Assembly: GCA_001303705.1 (NCBI GenBank)
Contig: LJUI01000053.1
Span: forward strand, 1 to 21,454
Length of the DNA stretch: 21,454 bases
DNA from: a candidate division TA06 bacterium SM23_40
Lineage (GTDB): Bacteria > LJUI01 > SM1-40
Reading direction: 5' to 3'
Below are positions 15,349 to 21,454 of the stretch, one piece after another (within the stretch, counting starts at the first letter, position 1; each line of letters opens with the position of its first letter). Under the pieces are notes generated by a model that did no database searches, was not told where the DNA came from, and worked only from the letters and a program-made list of their open reading frames with translations. Position numbers and translations under genes: made by a program.

Positions 15349-16664
15349 CTATGCCGCGCCGTTGCCCCTGATGACGGCCGGAATCGTCCGGAGCATGATC
15401 GCCAAGTCGAGCTTTAGCGACCAGTTATCTATATACTTGAGATCGAGGTTAACCCACTCGCGGAACGGCGTATCGCTTCTCCCCCCTACCTGCCACAGAC
15501 AGGTGAGCCCCGGCCTCATCGACAGCCTCCTCTGCTGCCACCAGTCGTAATGCTCCACTTCCGCAGGGATGGGCGGACGGGGACCGACAAGGCTCATTTC
15601 ACCCTTCAGAACGTTGAACAACTGGGGCAGCTCATCAAGGCTGGTCTTCCTCAAGAACTTACCCATTCTCGTGATGCGAGGATCGTCCCGTATCTTGAAC
15701 ACCGGCCCGGTCCCCTCGTTCAGACAGAGGTCAGCTTGATGAGCAGCGCTACGAGCAGGAGAAGCGGAGAGAGCAGGATAAGAAGGAAGGACGAGACAGC
15801 GATGTCGATGAGTCTCTTGATCTGAAAGCTCAACCCGGCACGCGGCCCGCTGGAGATGTCCAACAGCGGGATGTCGTCGAGAACAGCGAACGAGTCTGTT
15901 GCCACCTTCAGGCGGAAGAGGTCTGAAGGTACACGTACCGGCACCCCACACTCCTCGCAGAGCGCCACGATCTCCTCGATACGTTTGTAGAACGATTTGA
16001 TCGGCAGGGTGATGTACACCTCGTCGATCACGTATCGGTGAAGCACATCTTCGAACTCTTTCAGATTCCCGATTATCGTGACATCATCGTTGACGAAGGG
16101 CGTCCGGTGGGGCCCTTCGGTGTCGTCGATGTAGCCGAGCAAGTGGAGCCCGTAACCGCGGTTGTCGGTGATCTTCTTGCCCAGACGCCGAGACCGGTTG
16201 TTCGTTCCTATGATGACGACATTACGGTAATTGTAGCCGAGCTTCCTGAGTGTTCGGAGACTTCCCCGTATCACCACCCGCGAGACCCCGAGAACGCTCG
16301 TATCGATCAACCAGAAAATCAACAGGAAGGTCTTGTCCAGACGCAATGGATTGAGGAGAAGTACGACCAATGCTCCCGCCGCGATGGAGATCGTTGTAAC
16401 CTTTGCGATGTCGAGATACTCTCTCCTCAGTTTGGTCGTTCTCTTCGACGAGTAGAGGTGAAAACGATCCGAGACCACCAGCCACGCCACTATGTAGACG
16501 AGAAGTAGCAGCACGCCGCTACCCACGAAAGCCCTGCGTTCGTACTGCAGCGGCGAGAACTGCCACTCCCAGATCGCCCAGCTGACGCCGAACGCGAGAC
16601 CGGCGATCAACAGATCAGCGCCCGTCAGTATTCCCGTCAGTAAGTTCGCATACCGCTTAAGCAC
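15349..16664 (-). pseudogene. Polyprenyl glycosylphosphotransferase (WbaP/WcaJ type), broken by an out-of-frame deletion
   Basis: Starting from a GTG at 16664 with GGAGG upstream, the first 312 codons encode the normal N-terminal part. There are several membrane helices (about 10-115), a Rossmann-like CoA-binding domain (IIGTNNRSRRLG, about 151-162), and the membrane-associated catalytic start QIKRLIDI (281-288, the KRxxD motif). At about 15730 the frame runs into a stop right after LIKLTS. The rest continues in another frame from [15 protein letters not shown] and includes the catalytic Asp-Glu of [13 protein letters not shown] and PGLTCLWQV, to a stop at 15349. Family members normally have roughly 45 residues between these points, covering the PGPVFF, VGLNG and KFRSM motifs. 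These are absent here. So this is not a simple frameshift but a deletion. The gene would normally load the first sugar phosphate onto undecaprenyl phosphate. Confidence 0.85.
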
Positions 16665-16702
16665 CGCCCCAGCCCTCCATCGTTACGCCACCCACTGCTA
16701 AT

Positions 16703-17829
16703 CTAGCGCCTCGAATCTGGTGGATCGACGACCCGGAGCACAAACAGGTCCAGGCTCGATGATATCCACGGATAGGTCCCCACCTTGGTGCAGATAAGGT
16801 AGTATCCCTTGCCCAGAGGAACCTTGGCCTGATCATACACCTCCAGACTACCACCTTCCAGCTCTCGAACTCCTGGACGGAGGTCGTGTTATTGACGTAC
16901 GTAAGGCTCCAGTGCAGTGTATCGCCACGGGTGATAGTCGTCGTATCCGGAGAGAAGATGACGGAGACATCCGGCTGCCAGTGTGTCAGGTAGATGTCCT
17001 GATCGCCCACACCGCCGGGCTTATTTGAGGCGAAGCCCATAGTGAGCCCGTCGAGGGTCCTTGTGGCGCAGTTGTCGTCGGCTGTCGTGTTGACGGGTGC
17101 TCCGAGATTCACCGGCTGTGTCCACTCTGAGCCGTTCCAGTACGAGGACCAGAGATCCTGCCCGCCCATCGTCCCCGGCCGCGTCGAGGTGAGGATAATA
17201 CGGCTATCGTCGAACGAAATGACCGGGTGACGTTCATCCCATGCAGAGTTGAGTTCGTAGACATTCTCCGGCTCGCTCCATCCCGACGGGGTCCATTCAG
17301 TGCGCCAGATATCGTTCCCGCCATACGTGCCGGGCCTTTCCGAAGCGAAGTACATAACACGTCCATCTGCAGTGACGGTGGGGGCGGCGTCTTCCCAGAT
17401 AGTGTTTATGGCCGGCCCGAATGAGATGGGCACGCCCCACTCGCCGCCAGAGCGTATGGACTTGAAGATGTCGCGACCGCCCATTGCCTCGGACCGGTCG
17501 GAGCTGAGGTAGACGATACTGCCCCCGGCTGAGACACAGCTCACTGCATCGAGAGCGCTGGAGTTCAACTGCTCGCCCAGGTTCTGCGGGGATGACCACG
17601 CCGCACCGGTCCAACCGGAGACCCAGACATCGATACCGCCTGATCCGCCCGGCCGTGCACTGCCCAGGAAGATCGAGTCCCCCCACGCACTGAGCGCGGG
17701 TGACATTTCCGTATAGGGAGTATTGAGCTCAACCTGGTTCACCGGCACGCTCCACCCCCCGAACGCCACCCCACACGCCATACTCCCCACCCCGAGGAGA
17801 ACCGCAGCAACGACCGATAGACGTCTCAT
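16703..17829 (-). pseudogene. PD40 beta-propeller secreted protein with a C-terminal frame break
   Basis: The ATG at 17829 follows AAAGGAG at 9 nt. Residues 1-24 form a signal peptide. About five PD40/WD40-like propeller repeats follow (about 35-280), each with a variant of SxRPGxxGGxDxW, for instance near residues 57-69, 163-175 and 215-227. A beta-sandwich-like C-terminal region begins near residue 287 (RGDTLHWSLTYVNNTT). At about 16850-16870 the frame changes. The continuous frame turns into Trp/Arg-rich nonsense that overruns the next gene's start, to 16657. The alternative frame reads sensibly (LEVYDQAKVPLGKGYY, then ICTKVGTYP) and stops at 16703, leaving a clean 38-nt gap to the next gene. 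It is either a real lesion or a sequence/assembly error. The propeller is probably periplasmic or secreted; its ligand is unknown. Confidence 0.75.
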
Positions 17830-17861
17830 CAACAACAACTCCTTTGCCAATTGTCCCTTGC

Positions 17862-17878
17862 GTGAGCCGCGAGCTCAC
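17862..17878 (-). other. Small hairpin in the intergenic space before the PD40 gene
   Basis: GTGAGC and GCTCAC form a 6-bp stem with a 5-nt loop, with no T-tract after it. It lies in the 119-nt gap between the BNR hydrolase gene and the PD40 gene. It might affect mRNA processing. No promoter was recognised in this gap. Confidence 0.2.
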
Positions 17879-17948
17879 CTCGCCCGACCACACCGCAACC
17901 AAGAAGCTCCCTGCATTTTGGCCCGCAACGCAGAGCCACTATCGATTG

Positions 17949-20174
17949 TCATCGATAACCGAGGCCAGAAGGGTCCCTTCCGGTATGTCGTACATCCTCG
18001 ACCACCGCTCTCTGCTCTGATTCCGGGACTGGACGGAGATAGATCTCCCAATTCCCATCACGATTGTCCTGCCAGGCAACGAACGCCTGGCCATCGGCGA
18101 CGTCGATTGCGGGGTTGATGGAGAGCATAGTTCCCGCTGAGAGCGCCGCTTCTGTGCTCCACGTATCGCCTCCGTCCGTGCTCTCCTTCCAGAAGATCTC
18201 CCCCCTCCCTGACTCGTAGTCCGTCCAGACGATCCAGAGGTGTTGCCCGGAACAGGCCAGCCGTGGAGAGAGCGCTCCCTCCGCCGAATTCGTCAACTGC
18301 TCGGCCGTCAGCCAGGTGTCCCCACCGTCGGTGCTCTTCCGAAACAGAATCTGCCACTTCTCATCCACTTGCTCGGACCAGACCGCGTAGGCAGTCGTGT
18401 CGTCGACGGCGATGTCGGACAGCCGGGATGCCTCGGCTGACTGACTCAGATTCTCCTCATGCACCCAGGTCGCACCACCATCAGTACTCCTCGTATAGTA
18501 CGTCTCCCAATTCTCATCGACAAAACTGGTGTAAACGGCATGTATCGCGGCACCTCCGTGGCCAACGCCTCCCGGCTGAGCATGGCACAACTCCAGCACT
18601 TCCCTGGCGCGGATCATGGTATCCCATGTCACGCCGGTATCGCTCGATGCGACGAATGCCGGCTGCATCGCCTTCTGCCTCTGGGGATGTTTGGGCAGGC
18701 CTGTGACGAAGCAAGCAACGTCCCCGCCCGATGCCGCCATGGTAGGGAAGAAAGTGCCGTACTTCTCGGGCGTCAGGTGAGCCGGCTCGGACCAGTTGAG
18801 CCCGCTGTCGGTGCTCCGGCTATGCCGGAGCTCCCAATCCAACGTCGTCGGCGACCCCGGTCTGATTACGAACTCGACCCAGGCGAGATGGAGCACGCCT
18901 GCATCTACCGCAAGCAGCGGCGCTATCGCATACGCATCGACGAGCAGGGTGTCGGGCGACCACGTATTCCCCCCATCGGCGCTCTGCTTGAAGTAGATGT
19001 GAGAAAGCCCATCTCGGGTGTCAGCCCATGCAACATACAGGCTCTCTCCATCACAGGCAAAACTCGGCGACTCGGAACGCGCGCCGTCGTCGGTGAGCCG
19101 CGCCTCATCGAGCCGCCCCATGGAGGATCCGTTCCGATCGAGCGCGGGTTCTCCGATCCAGCGACCTGGAATGAACATCTCGTCCATCACGCCCCCCTGA
19201 GCATATGGCGTATCGATGCCCATGAGGGCGGCGATCGTTGTGCAGATGTCGATGTGATCATGGGCAACGGTCACCACTTCATCGGCCATGACATCCGGAC
19301 CCAGCCCGAGGAAGATGAGGCGCCGGCTGCCGATATCCGACTTCGTATGATGGTGGTAGTCGGCCTGATCGCGCCCGTGGTCGGTGGTGAGCAACATCGT
19401 CGTCTTGTCTTTGTAATACGTATCGGTATACGGCGGGATCGCCTGTATCTTCTTCCAGAACTCGAAGATCAGTGAGTCGACGTGCTCGATCGCCGCGATG
19501 TACTCGTCCCAGTTCCGGTGCCCACCCAGATCGACAGCAAAGAAATTGACCATCATGAGGTCCGGCCGCTCATCGTCCATCACCTGCTGAACCCACGCCC
19601 AGACCGTATCGTCCTCGGCATGCAGGGAGTCGGCGTCATACCGCAAGTACGCCCCAAGGCTGTCGCCATACGTGGGATAGAGGCTCCGGTCCAGATCACG
19701 CAGGACACCATTGCCGGTCAGGATCCAGCATCTGTTCCGCGGAGCGCCGGTCTGCTTCCGATAAAGCTCGAACAGGGTCGGGTACAGCGGCAGATCTGTG
19801 TCCGGCGGATTCCAATGATTGTTCGGGGCCCACCCATCGAGCCGGTTCCCATTGAGCATGAGACCATGGGATGGCGTCGACTGCGTCTTCAGGGTGTTGT
19901 ACAGATTCTTGTACATCGTCCCATGGGGAACGAGGCTATCCCAGATGACCGGGATATGCTGGTGTGTCGGGTCCCCAAAGGATTCACTCCAACGCAGGCC
20001 GTCGATCACCACGAGAAAGACGTATTCCGTCAGGAACTCGTCTGCGGCGTGCGCTCCCCGAAGGGGAACGATGAGCCACACAATACCGAATGTCAGCATC
20101 GCAATGGCTCTCCACGCGCGCCGGGCACCACTTCTCGTCACCCGTTCGACTGTCATTTGCATCTTGCTATACAC
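17949..20174 (-). CDS. Secreted AlkP-superfamily hydrolase fused to BNR/Asp-box repeats
   Basis: 741 aa from a GTG with AAGGAG 8 nt upstream. An N-terminal basic stretch and a hydrophobic core ending AHA|AD (about residue 44) form a signal peptide, so unlike the other AlkP-like enzymes this one is exported. The catalytic domain (about 48-340) has Asp58 in VVIDGLRW, a Thr nucleophile near 97-100 in KTQSTPSHG, Asp215/His219 in VDLGGH, Asp265-His266 in TTDHGRD, and a later His pair near 305-307. It is closer to sulfatase/phosphodiesterase-like proteins than to the cytosolic six. From about 365 to 720 come six Asp-box motifs: SADGGNTW, STDSGLNW, SSDTGVTW, STDGGATW, and STDGGDTW twice. These are typical of sialidase-like propellers and may bind glycans. 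It could remove phosphate or sulfate esters from surface glycans. The upstream leader contains a 16-bp tandem repeat. Confidence 0.85.
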   Translation of the reverse strand: MYSKMQMTVERVTRSGARRAWRAIAMLTFGIVWLIVPLRGAHAADEFLTEYVFLVVIDGLRWSESFGDPTHQHIPVIWDSLVPHGTMYKNLYNTLKTQSTPSHGLMLNGNRLDGWAPNNHWNPPDTDLPLYPTLFELYRKQTGAPRNRCWILTGNGVLRDLDRSLYPTYGDSLGAYLRYDADSLHAEDDTVWAWVQQVMDDERPDLMMVNFFAVDLGGHRNWDEYIAAIEHVDSLIFEFWKKIQAIPPYTDTYYKDKTTMLLTTDHGRDQADYHHHTKSDIGSRRLIFLGLGPDVMADEVVTVAHDHIDICTTIAALMGIDTPYAQGGVMDEMFIPGRWIGEPALDRNGSSMGRLDEARLTDDGARSESPSFACDGESLYVAWADTRDGLSHIYFKQSADGGNTWSPDTLLVDAYAIAPLLAVDAGVLHLAWVEFVIRPGSPTTLDWELRHSRSTDSGLNWSEPAHLTPEKYGTFFPTMAASGGDVACFVTGLPKHPQRQKAMQPAFVASSDTGVTWDTMIRAREVLELCHAQPGGVGHGGAAIHAVYTSFVDENWETYYTRSTDGGATWVHEENLSQSAEASRLSDIAVDDTTAYAVWSEQVDEKWQILFRKSTDGGDTWLTAEQLTNSAEGALSPRLACSGQHLWIVWTDYESGRGEIFWKESTDGGDTWSTEAALSAGTMLSINPAIDVADGQAFVAWQDNRDGNWEIYLRPVPESEQRAVVEDVRHTGRDPSGLGYR

Positions 20175-20178
20175 GGAC

Positions 20179-20290
20179 CTTGCTCCTTCTCCAGATTGTT
20201 CCTGCTCAGGATTGCTCCTACTTCAGATCGCTCCTACTCCAGATTGTTCCTACTCCAGATTGTCCCTTCTCCAGATCGTCTCTACTCCAG
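20179..20290. repeat. Seven-unit 16-bp tandem repeat in the leader of the BNR hydrolase gene
   Basis: Seven head-to-tail 16-bp units with no spacer cover 20179-20290. The plus-strand consensus is ATTGTTCCTACTCCAG, and units differ at 1-5 positions. On the transcribed (minus) strand each unit reads about CTGGAGTAGGAGCAAT, carrying one or two GGA/AGGAG cores. The last unit supplies the ribosome binding site of the GTG start at 20174. The unit length is not a multiple of three and no coding frame uses it. Confidence 0.9.
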
Positions 20291-20952
20291 ATATAACCGT
20301 TCTCCCCGGACAGATGTTCCTGCGCGGCTGCATATGACCCCGGGACCCGGGCAACGTGCTCACACACGCCAGACGCCGATACATATGGAAAAAGACGAAG
20401 GGCAACCAGGATGTCAAGAAGTGAGAAGCCCGGTTCGCTTCTGTGTTGCCCCTACGCCAAGCGCGTGAGGCTCCTACACCTTGGTTGCCCCATATCCTAT
20501 CCGCTATCCTACAGATTCAGAGGCGGAGAATTGGAGGTGTACTCCTCTCTATCCTTCTGCCATCAGGCTCCCTGCCCGGGCACCACGGCATGACCGCGGA
20601 CCGAGCTGCAGCAGATACGGGCCAGAATCCAGGCTCTCTATCGCTTCTCCCCGGCCTCTCACAGCTCTTCATTCCCCTGGAATCGCATTACCTCAGGGGA
20701 GCAAGAAATATGCCACGGCAGCCGACTGTCTGGGCCGGAATCCACTGTTGTCTAAGTGCCAAGCCCCCAATATGTTGGTGCGCCGCGCCCGGCAGGTACC
20801 ATGAGACCGATCGATCACGATCTCGTCAGCCTGCACGCCTCCTACACACGGCAGCACAAATTATGCAACTGGCTGCACATATCGTGACCCTCACCTCACC
20901 GAAGGGCTGCCGGGGGCGCAGGCTGCCGCAATGCGGAGACACGATCGAGCGC

Positions 20953-20999
20953 AAAAAAAAGGCCTCCCTACGCACGCTTGCCGCGGCAGTGAAGGCCCC
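20953..20999 (-). terminator. Intrinsic terminator
   Basis: On the minus strand GGCCTTC pairs with GGGAGGCC in a stem of about 7 bp, including one G-U pair. The loop contains the self-complementary TGCCGCGGCA, and the stem is followed directly by eight T residues (20953-20960). This is a standard rho-independent layout and fits the promoter 65 nt upstream of the stem. Confidence 0.65.
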
Positions 21000-21058
21000 A
21001 TTCGCTCCATCCTCTCCTCATAGCAGCACCCACCCTTTGCTTCTCCCTTCTTGACTGT
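20953..21058 (-). ncRNA. Candidate small RNA (about 100 nt), or attenuated leader
   Basis: A strong promoter at 21064-21092 predicts a transcript starting near 21058. The RNA is purine-rich in its first 60 nt, with five GGA cores, then forms a GC-rich stem followed by eight U residues. Length and layout fit an independent small RNA. A short frame inside (ATGAGGAGAGGATGGAGC..., 17 codons, two Trp codons) ends at a TAG just before the terminator's 3' arm, so a leader-peptide attenuator is an alternative. The motifs of 4.5S, 6S and tmRNA were not recognised. The next gene is about 780 nt away, which favours a stand-alone RNA. Confidence 0.45.
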
Positions 21059-21063
21059 TCCCC

Positions 21064-21092
21064 ATTCTACCCTCAAGAACCGCTTTTGTCAA
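21064..21092 (-). promoter_or_regulatory. Near-consensus sigma70-type promoter
   Basis: On the minus strand TTGACA (21087-21092), a 17-bp spacer and TAGAAT (21064-21069), followed by GGGGAACAG. It matches consensus at 11 of 12 positions with ideal spacing. It is the best promoter in the window, and no gene follows it directly. Confidence 0.75.
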
Positions 21093-21293
21093 GCAAAAAT
21101 TTCACACACGCCAGAGGCTGCGCCGGGGCCACAGAAACCCGATTCCGCACATTTCCTTGCGGTAGGCAAGGGCCTCAACCCTCGACGGCGACGGATCAGA
21201 TTACCCACCTGCCAAGCCCGAAACACGGCGGCGGATGCCGGGCGGAATGGTCGCCACGCAGAAGATGCCTGGGATCTGTTTGTCGCGTATCGG

Positions 21294-21332
21294 GGCTGCC
21301 GTTGGGATGTCGCGACATCGGAGACGGCAGCC
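21294..21332. repeat. 39-bp two-part inverted repeat with a perfect 14-bp central palindrome
   Basis: The outer arms GGCTGCCGT (21294-21302) and ACGGCAGCC (21324-21332) are perfectly complementary. Inside them lies the perfect palindrome GATGTCGCGACATC (21306-21319), offset by 3 and 4 nt. It could form a cruciform or bind a dimeric regulator. No T-tract follows on either side, so it is not a terminator. Confidence 0.5.
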
Positions 21333-21454
21333 ACCATCTCCGCCCGCACCATGATCATAGGGCCTGTCGAATAAGGCGTACCACCCCCCTGCCCGGAAAC
21401 AGGATCCGCGTCCGTGCATTCGTGGCCGCAGGCGTCGTCATCGAAGAGAGGATG

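Larger units (their letters stand above)
20291..21454. other. Gene-poor stretch of about 1.16 kb
   Basis: No open frame here looks like a real protein: the candidates are short, rich in Arg, Pro, Ser and Cys, and lack good ribosome sites. Within it I see the promoter/terminator pair at 20953-21092, a 39-bp inverted repeat at 21294-21332, a 7-bp-stem hairpin at 20673-20700 (TCCCCTG/CAGGGGA), and a 9-bp inverted pair GGGCAACCA/TGGTTGCCC (20400-20408 and 20482-20490). The first 660 nt may serve as a long leader or promoter region of the hydrolase gene at 20174. No convincing promoter was found close to that gene. Confidence 0.5.

Noticed and set aside
17949-17990. The BNR hydrolase ends in GLGYR, similar to the LGYLG tails
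   Set aside because: There is no preceding acidic helix, the last residue is Arg, and the protein is exported, so the resemblance is probably accidental.
20179-20290. The tandem array as a possible CRISPR
   Set aside because: 16-bp units are directly adjacent with no unique spacers and are degenerate, so it is a plain tandem repeat.
20412-20417. TTGACA on the minus strand upstream of the BNR hydrolase gene
   Set aside because: No -10 box at 15-19 bp: the sequence there is T-rich (CTTTTT), and the TATGTA-like element is 26 bp away.
20803-20889. A 28-codon plus-strand frame (MRPIDHDLVS...) in the gene-poor stretch
   Set aside because: Too short, with no good ribosome binding site and no similarity that I recognise.
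20443-21054. A 203-codon plus-strand open frame in the gene-poor stretch
   Set aside because: The translation is rich in Pro, Ser, Arg and Leu without domain features, it has no clear ribosome site, and it overlaps the promoter/terminator unit on the other strand.
21102-21152. A 16-residue minus-strand frame beginning MCGIGFLWPRR, resembling the N-terminus of glutamine amidotransferases such as asparagine synthase (MCGIAGF)
   Set aside because: It stops after 16 codons, lacks one residue of the motif, and no continuation was found in other frames before the promoter. It may be a vestige but is most likely chance.
21089-21454. A minus-strand frame open to the right edge (about 122 codons)
   Set aside because: The composition is low-complexity Arg/Ala/Ser with no recognisable domain or ribosome site. 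It cannot be judged without sequence beyond the edge.

Overview
The window is about 60% G+C by eye, and every protein gene I can support lies on the minus strand. Transcription therefore runs from the right edge (21454) to the left edge (1). Start codons are mixed (ATG, GTG, TTG) and sit behind strong AGGAG-type ribosome binding sites. A lipoprotein signal, a PEGA/DUF5683-type protein, FN3 and PD40 repeat proteins and an undecaprenyl-phosphate glycosylphosphotransferase point to an uncultivated Gram-negative-type bacterium. The FCB group or an Eisenbacteria/Krumholzibacteria-like lineage would fit, but this is a style judgement, not a phylogeny.

Layout from right to left: (a) 20291-21454 has no convincing protein gene. 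It holds a textbook sigma70-type promoter followed about 100 nt later by an intrinsic terminator (a candidate small RNA or attenuated leader), a 39-bp inverted repeat, and a seven-unit 16-bp tandem repeat lying directly before the next gene. (b) 17949-20174 encodes a secreted AlkP-superfamily hydrolase fused to BNR/Asp-box repeats. (c) 16703-17829 is a PD40 propeller protein with a frame break near its C-terminus. (d) 15349-16664 is a polyprenyl glycosylphosphotransferase broken by an out-of-frame deletion that removes a conserved block. (e) 14946-15348 is an intergenic region with a second clear promoter and a structured leader. (f) 14945 down to 1 looks like one long operon: PEGA/DUF5683 membrane protein, FN3 lipoprotein, ATP sulfurylase (sat), AlkP-like enzyme 6, APS kinase (cysC), AlkP-like enzymes 5, 4, 3, 2 and 1, then a polysaccharide flippase cut by the window edge.

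The most striking content is the block 1075-12736. Six paralogous, apparently cytosolic AlkP-superfamily enzymes (COG3379 type, each with the full set of metal-binding motifs) are interleaved with the two enzymes that make PAPS. Four of the six, and also the unrelated APS kinase, end in the same short acidic helix plus Leu-Gly-Tyr tail. A shared C-terminal tag on two different folds in one operon suggests that these enzymes dock on a common partner.

A working model (inference): PAPS made by Sat and CysC feeds sulfation of an envelope or exported glycan, which is assembled by a glycosylphosphotransferase and exported by the flippase. The AlkP-like enzymes add, remove or rearrange sulfate or phosphate groups on cytosolic glycan or nucleotide intermediates. 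No sulfotransferase and no sulfite-producing reductase is visible in the window, so the sulfate acceptor is unknown.
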